A stretch of 64,000 nucleotides of DNA from positions 52,284,873 to 52,348,872 of the forward strand of contig OZ022257.1 in the NCBI GenBank assembly GCA_963978905.1, read 5' to 3'. Below the pieces are notes generated by a model. The model searched no databases. It saw only the letters and a program-made list of their open reading frames with translations, and was not told the origin of the DNA. Of this stretch, positions 10,853-22,200 are shown one piece after another. This DNA comes from Trichostrongylus colubriformis. Taxonomy: Eukaryota > Nematoda > Chromadorea > Rhabditida > Trichostrongylidae. Within the stretch, counting starts at the first letter, position 1. Every line of letters starts with the position of its first letter. Both the position numbers and the translations under genes were made by a program.

Positions 10853-11612
10853 TCCCAGCTTTGCTGCGACGCGAGATATGAATTTCTCCCCATTCGCCTT
10901 CCGAGGCTCCTTATCAGCCCTTATCAGTTGCTATAACTTCCGTTCCCTCACCGTTTATGCTCCCTTACTACCCCCTATATCACTTTAAAAATCCAGAGTC
11001 CCAGCTTTGCTGCGACGCGAGATATGAATTTCCCCCCATTCGCCTTCCGAGGCTCCTTATCAGCCCTTATCAGTTGCTATAACTTCCGTTCCCTCACCGT
11101 TGATGTTCCTTTACTACCCCCTATATCATTAAAAATTCAGGGTCCCAGCTTTGCTGCGACGTGAGATATGAATTTTCCCCCATGCGCCTTCCGAGGCTCC
11201 TTATCAGCCCTTATCAGTTGCTATTACTTCCGTTCCCTCACCTTTGATGTCCCCTTACTACCCCCTATATCACTTTAAAAATTCAGGGTCCCAGCTCTAC
11301 TGCGACGCGAGATATGAATTTCCCCCATGCGCCTTCCGAGGCTCCTTATCAGCCCTTATCAGTTGCTATCACTTCCGTTCCCTCCCCTTTGATGTCCCCT
11401 TACTACCCCCTATATCACTTTAAAAATCCAGGGTCCCAGCTTTGCTGCGACGCGAGATATGTATTTCCCCCCATTCGCCTTCCGAGGCTCCTTATCAGCC
11501 CTCATCAGTTGCTATCACTTCCGATTCCTCACCATTGATGTCCCCTTACTACCCCCTATATCACTTTAAAAATTCAGGGTCCCAGCTCTACTGCGACGCG
11601 AGATATGAATTT
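10853..11612 (+). repeat. Tandem array with a 144-146-bp unit, five full copies plus a partial sixth
   Basis: Units start with TCCCAGCT at 10853, 10999, 11143, 11289, 11434 and 11580. Each contains TGCGACGCGAGATATGAATT, CGCCTTCCGAGGCTCC, TTATCAGCCCTTATCAGTTG and CTATATCA. Copies differ at scattered sites and by one or two bases in length. Proline-rich open frames within it are by-products of the repeat. Confidence 0.92.
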
Positions 11613-11672
11613 CGTGACAGACAGACAGACAGACAGACAGACGGACAGACAGACTAAGCCGATTATATATAG
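11613..11672 (+). repeat. CAGA microsatellite and AT-rich end of the array
   Basis: The last partial unit passes directly into about ten CAGA-type repeats (11615-11655), followed by CTAAGCCGATTATATATAG. This abrupt junction marks one end of the composite repeat. Such microsatellite-plus-terminus ends are known in Helentron/DINE-like elements (family knowledge); membership here is inference. Confidence 0.7.
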
Positions 11673-11679
11673 TAGTGAT

Positions 11680-12878
11680 AACTTCGTGCCAAGATAGGCC
11701 AATGATATGTGGTTATGTAAGACAGTGACCATATCAGCCTTGTATCCAGTCAGTTTTGACAAAGTATTGCATAACTCGTTATGCCTTACCACCATGTTTA
11801 TGGCTCTCACCCTCTCTAGAATGATGCAGCATCAGCATTTGTACTCCGCGACATCCATCGCTAAGTATAGACGCCGTCGGATAGAATTTGAGATTCATGA
11901 AACGTGTAGTTGCTACCATAGCTGCAGTATTTGCTGCAAGTCTTTGAGCAGGGAGTCGACTTGATGATTCAGCTGCTCCATCATATCATATACTACTAGC
12001 GCAAATGTGGGACTTGACCTTTGCACCGTGCAAGTGGGAGTGCACGCCACCTGCTAGTGCACCATCTTCGTGATTTTATAGGAGGATGAAAGCTGCCACT
12101 CTCAAATCGGTGATATTATGGCTACTCTACTGACCCAGAACGTCTCTATCTTCTTTGCACTCAATGAATGGCTTGATATGTATCTCAAGGCAGCGACAGG
12201 TGTTTAATCGAAGTAATCAATCAAATTTCAGAAAATCGTGTCGGACACAAATCAGTTGCGGAAGTTGGCTATGCACATTTGAGAAGCGTACAAGAGCGAT
12301 TCACTACACAAAATTAATTTAATTTACTTTGATTTAATCTTACTTAGAATTATCACCACTGCTTCAAAGGCACCAAAAGGGGAAGGGAACATTGAGATCT
12401 GGGAGTACATTTTCTCTGAGAACGACCTTCTACTTGAGAAGAGGTCATATGTGGCGAAAATCGCATTGGAAAAAAGCGGCCTGGGGTCATATGACGACCC
12501 CGCAGCATGGCATGTCGTTCTGAGGTTTTGCGGCCGGGCGAGTTGTCGGGGAGGGACGGAAGAACGATTGCGGCCGGCTGATAGTCTGTGGCCTGTCCGC
12601 TGTCCACCCCGGCTCGTGTTGTGACCAGAGGGACACGAAAGAGGAAAGGGATTTTCGGGTTCCTAATCCTCGATGTTTGCTCGTTGGGGCGCACGGATCT
12701 TTGCGACACCACCATTTTCAATTTCGGATATTTCGATTTTTAGCGTGATCATTCCCCTGCTTGAATTTTGCAAAGCTTATAATAGTCGTGCGGCTATTAA
12801 GCTATTTCCTCCCGCCTTGTACGATGCACAATGAATCAGTGTCCTGAAATGGCTAATATGATTCAGACAGCCTTGGGT
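11680..12878. other. Stretch with no supported gene, including a GC-rich patch
   Basis: 12480-12660 is GC-rich and open on minus for 122 codons (12721-12353), but has no recognisable domain, start context or splice sites. The palindromic GGGTCATATGACGACCC lies near 12484. The rest has only short open frames. Confidence 0.4.
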
Positions 12879-12879
12879 C

Positions 12880-13006
12880 GCGTTCATACTTTGCGGTGTG
12901 GGCGGCAGGGCGTGCGTCTGCTACTCCGCTTGCGTCATCTGGTCTTGTTGCCTACGCCGTTCCTGCACCTCCCAAGTCACGTCCCGCCGGTGCAAAGTAT
13001 GAACGC
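12880..13006. mobile_element. Short MITE, GCGTTCATACTTTGC family
   Basis: It opens GCGTTCATACTTTGCGG and closes with the inverse GCAAAGTATGAACGC over 127 bp. The termini match those at 42570-42939, while the interior differs. It is non-coding. Confidence 0.8.
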
Positions 13007-13009
13007 GGT

Positions 13010-14679
13010 CTCAGAGCTGCTGAACATTCCAACAGGGTCTTAGATATACCGTCACCCATCGAAAGCAGTGATTCAGCAAAGCTCAATAATAATGGCTGAT
13101 GATCAACTATGTAACAAGCGATTTAAAAAAAAAATCGGTCACATGTTGTTGATAGGTGAACCAATAGTAATAATTACAATAAGTACCCCCTCTTTTCGAG
13201 TGTAGAAGGCTCAGGGAAATGGTACAGAGGCTTTAACCAGAATCTTACAGGGAGATAACTCAATGGCACATTGCCTGGTTTCTCTTCCACCCAAATCATT
13301 GTATGAACCAAAAAGTCACTTCGTGAAGCATTGCAACTTTTCGTGAAAGAATCTAGACGGCAGGCTCAAGTATCTCATCCCTTTTATGAATCAAACAACA
13401 AGCCCTTCTTTTTCACGTTGCTCCTGCTATCTGTCTGATTAGAAATCTGAGAGGAGCAAACAGGCTCGCGAAATCGAAAGTCAAACCGTCTAAAAAGTTG
13501 CAAACAGAAAAAACCCTGATGACAGCGATTCAACTAGAACGTGTGAAGATCGTTATCTGTCATTGGGCTCTCTTTAGCGGTTTAATCTCTCCTTAGTTAT
13601 CTCATACTGTTTACTTGCGACCTTTATTGATCCCTTGATTCAACTGATTTGAGGGGCTTTCTATTTACATGCTGAGTTAGCGCGCAAAGGTGTTGAAGCG
13701 CTCTTTCGCCGCCCAGTCTCCGTACTCTCGTAAATTAGACCATGGCTGGGGTCTCTATAACTTCGTTATTGTAAGGATAACCCAACCCATCATAGCAGGA
13801 CTATTCATCGCCTGCAATGCTGATGACAAGTTTCATAGTCTCATTAAAATCCTTTCAGTTCTACATAATACTACCAGTTTTTGCATAACAACGGCAACTC
13901 ATAAAATTTAACTGTGGCTACCAATATCTTGTTGAACATGCAAATTTTTGAGTTTCTATCTCCATTGGTTTTCTTGGTTATTGATCTCCATCCATCATAT
14001 TCCTCGCTATCCTCGAATATTTGGATTGCATAGCTTTGAAGTGGAATGGGTGGGTGACATTATAATCGTCTGATGCCCATTACCACATAATTGGTTGCGA
14101 TGGTTCATGATGCCTTGTTATTTTTAGCGCTCACAATGAATATGCTATATGTTTAGCTGCCTTGACATGAGAAAATTTTGGGGACGGAGGGTGGGGAGAG
14201 GCAGTTCCTGACGTGGTTGAGAAATTCAGGGAGTGTTCGGGATTAGTTAATTCGTTCATTTTGTCTGAATCCCATTGCCTCGATCTTTCAACAAGTTGTT
14301 CCCTATTTTTGAAGCTTGGGTCCCAAATCAGAAGGGAATGGAACCGAATTCATCCATCTGATGGTCTTTTTAGCTTTGCGTGTTTACCTCCACTCATTTC
14401 GACTTCCTTTTTCTTAGTCGTCCATAGTGAGTTTGCTTCCTAAAAACACAATCATTCATTCCTAACCTTCATAGGATTAGCGTCCCTGATGTAAACAAAG
14501 ATTATTTTAACCATTAATTTGAGGCTTTTTCAAGCGAAAACAATAGCCGATTTACGAGATTGGGCCAAACAAATGGCTTCTGCGGAATGACGGCTTCTCC
14601 TGAAACGCCTGAATCACCCGCCCATAAACATCGTTAAAACGTACCGCGAGAATTGATGTTGATACCGCTCCTTTCTCAC
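13010..14679. other. Stretch with no supported gene
   Basis: Only short open frames on both strands; no domain or repeat copy recognised. Confidence 0.4.
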
Positions 14680-14768
14680 CAATGGATCTGGCAAGCGGGT
14701 GGAAGTGGGTAAACGGAAAGGGAGAGAAAGATAGGTGCAGTTCAGAAATTTCCTTGTATCAAAAAGCG
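14680..14768 (-). CDS. Candidate internal exon, unidentified protein
   Basis: On minus, an acceptor (ctaacttcag) precedes 14768 and a good donor (CCATTG then GTGAGA) follows 14680. Between them one frame is open for 29 codons, starting after two bases and closing in phase 0; the other two frames have stops. The peptide (LFDTRKFLNC and so on) is not recognised. It may belong with 15888-16087, but their phases do not join directly, so a missing exon or chance must be allowed for. Confidence 0.3.
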
Positions 14769-14779
14769 CTGAAGTTAGA

Positions 14780-15880
14780 TGCAGTTCACACTGCATTTCT
14801 AATCTCATTCCTTATTCTGCCTCTGCTCCTTGCCATCCCATCTTTCTAAGCTTTCCTCGCAAGTACCGCCCATATTTTTGACGCTATACTTGACTAACAC
14901 TCTACTGTGCTTATAACAATGGAAATGAAAATTCGCATTTGAAATAAGATATGCTCCTTATGTTACCCCTCCCAAAGCTATTTTTGAATCTACTGAGGCG
15001 AAATCTGATTTTCTTATTTTTCACACTGACCCTGATCCCCATTGCGTGCCATTGTTTTGACGGAGAATGCCAAAGTCCTTCTACAACCCAGCCTTAGCCG
15101 CATATTTTTTCCTTCCGTAACGCATCATTTGAAATAATGCCTTCGCCCTTTACAATTTTAGCGCATTTCGGAGCTGTATAGCCCTATTCAGCCACCAACG
15201 GTCGATAATTTAAATGTCTCTAAGGTCTTCCTTCGTATATAATCAGTGATAGCTTCAAAACAAGGTATTTATTTATTTATTTACCAAACACAAAAGGAAA
15301 CTGTGCTATCACTCCCAATGTGTCCCTCTTTTGCCGTAGATTTTTAGCTACAATTACCGTTCTCTGTTATACTTTGCTTTTAATTCGATCCCAACAATTT
15401 GTGAGATAAGGATTTCGGAGAATGGAGGTCTAAGTAATTGCCCTGAGGCAGTGTGAAATGAGTACTCATTCGAACGCATAGGCCATAATTTTCTTCATTA
15501 TGTTTCACATCTAATGGAGATGATAGGTACAGTAAGACAATAATACTAGGAAACGCTTTTGATGTCTGAATTCATTTGCCAGTGAGTTTCCTAGTTCCGC
15601 TATTTTCTAGACTTTTACCTTTAATCGGCTAATTCCACATGTCGACCTGAAACTTCCTCCAGCTTTCTCAGATCAGATTGTAAAAGTAAGAAATCACCCA
15701 CACTTTAGAAAAACTGCAATACCTAGCTCTAGGCATTTCTGGGTGTCGAGGAAAAGAGCCACCTCAGTACAACCCCCCCCCCCTTCTACGTGAACCATAT
15801 ACGACCCCTTCTTTTTAACCTCTTCAAAACCAGTAACTGTTGATGGTTGGTATAGTTGCAATGTGATTTATTGCAATGTA
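14780..15880. other. Stretch with no supported gene
   Basis: AT-rich, with a short TTTA run near 15267 and a C-run near 15772. No coding exon, repeat copy or RNA gene is recognised. Confidence 0.4.
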
Positions 15881-15887
15881 TTCTTAC

Positions 15888-16087
15888 CTGAAGCAGAAAT
15901 ATCTTTATTTCACATTCGCCTGCTTCTTGAAAGTCAAGGTTCTGGTCTGTAGATAAGACCCCCTCCCAGCCGGTCGAATACGCTCCCCGTGTCGAGATAT
16001 CCTCTTCCCGGTGTTCCATGCCTAACACCCCATCAATTTTTGTTAATGCATCCCCTACTAATACAGTCACATGGATAATGAGGACCA
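15888..16087 (-). CDS. Candidate internal exon, unidentified protein
   Basis: On minus the exon runs 16087-15888, bounded by AG (aaaagtcag) and a near-consensus donor (CTTCAG then GTAAGA). One frame stays open for the whole 200 nt: two leading bases plus 66 codons, ending in phase 0. The peptide begins hydrophobic (VLIIHVTVLVGDALTKIDG), then turns acidic (EHREEDIS, FQEAGECE). No family recognised. The neighbouring exons are not identified with confidence. Confidence 0.4.
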
Positions 16088-16439
16088 CTGACTTTTCTCA
16101 CACGGTAAGTCTCCAAACAAGGTGGATTTGAACGCAACAACCTTCAACAATTATTATGCTTTTTTTTGTGGAATTTACTCCTTCATGTGTATCGCCTCTA
16201 TATAGAACTGCTTAGTTATGGCGGTTTTTTTTACCTCAGGTAGCATTGTCTTCTGAAAAAGTTCGCAGGGGCTACAAAAAGAGAGAAAACATTGAAAACA
16301 ACACTTAGGCATAACCTTCAGGAACGGTATTTTTAATTTTTTGATAACTGCTGTTTATCGCCGCAGCTCGCGATGCGAAAGTTACTACAAGTGCATGGAC
16401 CCCTGAACACATAAAAAAAAAGAGAAAAAAAAACATTAC

Positions 16440-16680
16440 TAAAGCTTTCAGCTTCACGGTTCGATGCCGATATTGGCCAACCGGCTCAACACGTTATACG
16501 TGTGAGTGCTGATAAGCTATGGTAAACATACCATTCAAAAGCTGAGTTAAGGTGAAGGTGGTGTCGGTAGTGTAATGGATTAGCACATATCCCCGGAAAG
16601 GATGAAGTGCGGGTTCGAGTCCCGTCCGGCACCGAAGCTTTTGCCCATAACTCAGCATCCTTGTAGTAACTTCAGGAACG
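16440..16680 (+). repeat. tRNA-derived SINE-like repeat, forward copy
   Basis: The tRNA-like core 16561-16633 has an A box (TAGTGTAATGG), a B box (GGTTCGAGTCC), a 7-bp acceptor stem (GTGTCGG with CCGGCAC, one G-T pair) and an anticodon-like arm whose loop reads CCGGAAA. Position 33 is C instead of T, and there is no long variable arm although the triplet would be GGA (Ser), so it is not a working tRNA. The flanks (AACACGTTATACGTGTGAG upstream, AAGCTTTTGCCCATAACTCA downstream) recur in the other copies. Confidence 0.8.
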
Positions 16681-17059
16681 GGTTTTGAAGGATGACACAT
16701 AAAAAATCGTCTCGAATTTGAGATTGAAGTGCCGATTTGCAGGAAAGACACCATTCCCTGCCATACGGTCAGAAAGCAACTTGCACTGCAACCAGTTATT
16801 CTTGCTGCCTTGACCATGTTTCGAGTTTAAGATGACCATGTTTCGAAAAGTTTGCGGAGCAGTGAAGTACTTCTTCAAGAAAACTGTCCCACTTATATTG
16901 CTTGTATCATACCCTCTCTATGAAGTGACTTCTTCGGAGTCTTGTGTCAGTACCTTCACTTTTATTCAACAGTGGCTTCTGAAGTTTCTACTATTTGTAC
17001 TGTTATCATTTAGCAAGCATTTTCCCTGGGCTAACCATCCTAATACTTAGCATTTATTA

Positions 17060-17899
17060 TTAGGGTGTCCTAAAGTTCGTTGGCCATTTGTAAACAGCGT
17101 CGCGTTACGTAACGCATAGTGATTTTGTATAATGATTTCCCAATACTGAAAGTACTCGCGATGGGCTATCTTCTGAGCTGGCTAGCTCTCAATTTCCTTT
17201 CCTGCTCTTCCCACAATAAAGCAGTGAAGATGAGTGATAGTCACCACCACTACTACAACCTGGGTATCTCCAGACGTCAGGCCACGACCAGAATGCGTCA
17301 GCATTTTTGTGATAACACCCCTGAGAACTGAATGTCAAAATGGTGGACTCGCCTCACCAGTGGAAACTATGGCGTCGAATATAAAAATCAGTGATAAGTG
17401 ATAAAATCAGTGGCGTCGTCCATTACAGCATCCTACCCAACAATGCCACAGTGACGGCAAAGACCCTCTCTGAGGAATCGCAGGAGGTCAAGGTGAAAGC
17501 TGCCGCCTTGTCCCAGAAACTTGCAAATCCGTGGTTGCTCTGGGATAACTCGCGCCCCCACAAAGCGACAGAAGCTCAGGCCGTCCTGAACAGGATGGGC
17601 TCACGCAACCACGGTATAGCCCGGACATCAGTCCATACCACATCTTCCGGTCCATGCAAAATTTCTCGGACGGAAAACAGCTGAAAAACGAAGGCGATCT
17701 CGAGGACGTGATCGAGGACTGGGTCGAGTCGCGGCCGGCCGGCTTTTGGGAGGATCGAGCTGCCTCTCTACCCGATCGTTGGCGAAAGGTGGTGGGTATG
17801 CATGGAGATTATATCATGGACCGGTAAGTTCAACTTGGTGAGTTATCTTTAAAAGCTCTGAAAAAAACGAATGGCCAACGAACTTTGTGGACACCCTAA
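17060..17899 (+). pseudogene. Defective mariner transposon with transposase remnant
   Basis: Inverted ends starting TTAGGGTGTCC, and matching through GTTCGTTGGCCATT, lie at 17060 and 17899, each beside TA. Inside on plus, transposase pieces appear in order: GVVHYSILP near 17410, WDNSRPH near 17540 (second catalytic Asp region), then after a frameshift YSPDISPYHIFRSMQNF near 17613-17660 and the C-terminal region ending HGDYIMDR with a stop near 17826. The interval between the two catalytic Asp blocks is shorter than in intact mariners, and most of the N-terminal DNA-binding part is missing. It is about 840 bp against roughly 1.3 kb for full elements, and inactive. Confidence 0.88.
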
Positions 17900-17909
17900 T
17901 ATATTGCTC

Positions 17910-19230
17910 ACTCTTGAACCAAACTAGTATAGGGTACAAGACAATGTCCCAGAAGCAGAATTCGCACTGAGTACATAGAGTTCAATCACACACATGAGAA
18001 AATGAAGCATTGAAGTGAGCTCAAGCGGCCACACTTGAGCAGTCTCCATCCATTGTGTTCTGCCTTCGTAAGCATCTATCTGCATCCACTACATTGTCTC
18101 TGTCCCGTTTTTATCCCTCTTGTTGCTTTCCCATATTTGCTGTGGTAATATGTTACCATGTATCCATTTCTTTACCCCTTTTCCTGCCTATCGTGCTGCT
18201 GGGGAAAGCTCTTGACTAGGACTACCTGTCCACTTCAACAAATGTCCTGTCATTACGAAAAGAAATTGCTATATGCATATGTACATGGAAAAGCCACAGA
18301 AAATTCCATATCTCAAAGCAGTACTGTTGGTAGACACCCGCAGATCTTGTTTAGTTCATTTTCCTCTGAAAACAAAGTTTCTCCATAAATCGACTTTTCA
18401 GCTCGTTACGGGTAATTGATGGCGAGGGGTGTTGTGCTCTCCTAATCGTGTTTTTTCGAAATTCAACCACTTTTTTGCGCTCGACGATTGTGCCCACCCG
18501 AAAACATTCACTTTTTTCTGCGGTTTTTACTTTAGAGTATTGCTTTCTTTCGTTGATTTTCTTGAACCCCCCTCCCATTCCATTCATTTTTAACCTCAAT
18601 CATTTTCCATCAATTTAGCATAAATTATTTAGTTTAAAGCGCAGCTAGTAAGTGCTGGCTAACGGCTGCTCAGCATTCACTAAAAATAGGTCGAGTGGTG
18701 CAGCTACTTCAATGTTTACATACGTAGATCCCATCATAAATCAGTGCCATCCTAAGGGAGGGGGAAGTGGGGCATGGGAGATTAGGGTGCACTATGCCAG
18801 GAAATGATTAGTTAGTGACATGCAATTTTGTGAAGGCGTGCCATTATCTGGCGTTTCACGAGTTTGACACGGTACGGATCTATTATAGGTGTAAAACATT
18901 CTATGAGATGTCCCCCCCCCCCCGCCCTCCCTCATTATGACAACAGCTATACAATTAATTTCATCAAAGGAAGAAACGCAGTTTGTGTAGTGCACTCCAG
19001 CGTATGATGCCTGCTGCATCAAAAATTATAGTAGAAGCTCACATAGCAGCCTCGCCCTGTTTCGGTTTCATCCGATTACTGCGACAGAACTTTGGATTCG
19101 GGATCTACGAGTTTTGGAACAGAAGACTCGTGACACTGACTAAAATTTTTTTCATTGGAGTTGTGTTGAAGTAACCCGTATTGACAATCTGCAAAAGGCT
19201 TACCGATGCAAGATTTCTGACAACTCTTAT
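17910..19230. other. Stretch with no firm gene
   Basis: A coding-like frame on plus, about 18994-19140 (FRFHPITATELW), could be another exon of the downstream gene, but its borders and phase do not fit. The rest shows nothing. Confidence 0.35.
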
Positions 19231-19238
19231 TTGCACAG

Positions 19239-22200
19239 GTGAACGTCTCTGGTATAAGTGGTGAGGAGTATGAAGATCCAGAATGTTATGAAGTGCATAA
19301 ATAACCATAATTTTCAGGATTTAGAAAATTTTTTGCAACACGATGCAAATTGATATTATTTCTGCTGTACATATTATGCATTTTGTAACATTCATTTGTG
19401 ATCGTTGCGTTGACCAAATTCCGCTCAAATGCCTTTGATACTTTTTCTTGAGAGAAACTGTTCTAGTCTAGTGTGTTATACGTCGCATGGAAATGACTCC
19501 GTTCTCTCACTTCATTGTCTTCTCAATGATTGTCTCAGATTCTCGCAGAATCTCCGAAGTTATGGACAAAGCATGACCCTTCGAACATTGTAAAGTATGC
19601 AGCACGATTGGGCAATCAAGCCGTATTCCCCGTAGGTGCTCAAGGTGAACTTCGGATGTCCCTGGTTTCATTCGGGTATGACTTCTTCGGGTTTTTGTTT
19701 AATAGGAGATTCTCAACGATTTTCACTTCGAGCAGTGAAAAATGGACATTCTCCAAAACGATTAACGATTGTAATCAGACTCGTCCTTTCATCATTATGG
19801 CTCTCGTCCAAGAGAAATAATCTCGGAGGAGGAGGGGGGGGGGGGAGTTAGATGTTCTTCCGTAGTCAGTCCATTTTCGTTTCCTTGCTGAAAGAGAGGC
19901 GATGACTGATTTGAGAAGTTGCTGACATCACTGACAAGAGCGATAGCAACCTGACATATGAGCATCAGATGTTAGTTCCGATTTTTTTTTTAAGAAAGTG
20001 AGTCTACTGCAGTAATGTCTCGGCAGTGTTTAATAATCAGCTTTCCTAACCACACACTCGATGTGTCAGTCTCATGTCAGTCATGCTGTGTCTAATTAGG
20101 TTTGTTAGTTTGTGAGGACACCCTTATAGGCATTTTTGTTAGGCTGATCCTCTGACTTCTCGCTGTTCAAGAGTGGCGTGGTGTAACTGCTTGGACTGAA
20201 CCCTTGGGTACTTCGAGAGCATTGTCGTTTGGTCCCCATGACTGCTCCCTCCCCTCAACCTATGCCTTGGGTTATTTATGCCGTACTTGTATAAAATCAA
20301 AGCAGTGAAGTGATTCATTGGCCTTCACTTCCTCAGCCTCGCTTTTCCCCCTTTTTATCCTCCCAAAGCAAATCAATTTATTCGAAGAAATGCAGTAGTC
20401 TCTCATAGATGCTTGTGGAGAATATTGCCCATCCTTCAATCACTTTCATCTTTTTTTCTACTTCGCAATCAGCGCTGAACTACTTACTTCACTCGTCATG
20501 GCATATGCACCGTGACAAGCTGTCATTTTCCGAAGCACTCACCTGCTCAGACTTATTGTCGGTCGGGGCAGGGCTAGGGAAAATCCCGTACTGTTCGTTT
20601 CGATCATGTGAGTTCTGCGGTGCTTTATTGTATTTGCATATTTACATTGATTTGGTATATTATCCCGTAACTTATGTATTTCTTTATTTTATAGGTGAAT
20701 TTCATCTATTAAATTGAATATAATTCTAGAAAAATAGAATATATAAATATGGATTATAATACAAACCTCCTTAAAAATAGAATATATAAATATAGAAAAT
20801 ATTGTGCGTTGTGCGTTGCATATGACCACCACATATGTCAATACGGTGTGGCACCGATCGACAGTCGGTGGTTCCGCGACGCGGTAAACCCTTTCGCCCC
20901 AAAAATCCACAGGAAAACTGTTGATCCCAAAGTTCTGGCCATTTCACTTGGTTTTACGACTGTCGTGCTATTTAACAGCTCCACCTTCAATTTCTAACGG
21001 AGAAGAAAATTATAATACTCATTTCCCCAATGAGTGTTTAGCGAACAACTAGGTGGATTTGTCATATTCGAAGCGTTTTTTCGGCAGCAAAGAACCCTAG
21101 GACTGATCGTTTGGCTCCCGTGATAATGTGGGGAGATTTTTGTGTTCAGATCTGAGGGTCGCGAGGTCGCGCATATCATTGTGACTCCATCCCATAACAA
21201 TTAGCCATCTATAGTTGTAAATGAATTCTTCAAGTGTTTTTCTTCTAGACGACTCGTCTTACTCATGGGATTCTCACGTTCGCGAAATGCAATATGTGAA
21301 AACACTTTCGACTGCAGACGTGTTGACAGCCGTGAGCAGGCGCACTAAAAACAGATATGGAGAAAAAAGTGTCCCTCAGCTGCGGATTTATTCATCAGAC
21401 ACGGACGGATCTGAGGGAGACTCGGAATTAATAATAGCAAAAGAAGGTTAGAGAAGTAGGTTACGGTAAACATGAAGGACATGCTTGTTTATACATTTAG
21501 CTTCTTTTGCACTGGAATTGCTCTATGGTTAGGGCGTCGGAGGACCTAAGGAATACGTCATCCATCCCGAAAAGGTCTCCCCTTCATGTAAAGAGTGTTC
21601 TTCTTAACGCCTGTTCAATGAGATAGTGATGCATAGTTTAATTTAAGATTGGTGGAACTACTGCACAGGCCATAAATAAGATCTCTTTGAATAACATCTA
21701 CTTAAAGACAGCATTAGGGGTAATGCGGTAATGGAGAAATCCCTACAAGAAGTAACTCACACTGCAGTCCTGGGCCCAAGAAGGCTATCTGTGGCGAAAT
21801 CCCTGTGAAAGAGCGCTCCTCCATGCTGTAGAAGCTCTGCAAAACGCCGCAACCGTGCAACGGTTCCGCCTCTTTGATACAACGGTCCCGCCTCCGGATG
21901 ACGTAATTCCCTATTGACTGGGGTGGAAGCGGCCAAGGAGATGCGGCAGGATCGAAGGTTTTGCGGCGCGCTTTCGCGTTTTAGCTCGAAGCTCACTTCA
22001 AAAAGTAGATGCTGTCGTATTTCCAAACCTTCCCTTGTGCTCATTGGGCAACATGCCAATGGAAAACCTGCGCGGACTACCCGCCTCTCGACGGAAAGGT
22101 CGTCCGCGCCTAGACCCAACGGTGGAAAGGGGGTCCTATTTCTGGGGTTTTTGACAGTTTCCATCCGTTTTTTCTTCACCGTCCTGTTACTAGGCATTTC

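Noticed and set aside
10505..11657. Proline-rich open frames in the tandem array
   Set aside because: They repeat with the 146-bp unit and shift frame as the unit length changes; no start context or homology.
12353..12721. A 122-codon minus-strand gene
   Set aside because: The frame is long because of local GC richness; there is no domain, splice signal or start context.
18994..19140. A THAP-like domain exon (FRFHPITATELW)
   Set aside because: The Cys/His pattern is incomplete and no donor or phase links it to neighbouring exons.
19105..19308. A minus-strand exon ending at a GTAAGC donor near 19195
   Set aside because: The plus-strand exon 19239-19292 has a strong acceptor and joins the downstream exons in phase, whereas the minus reading has no convincing acceptor.
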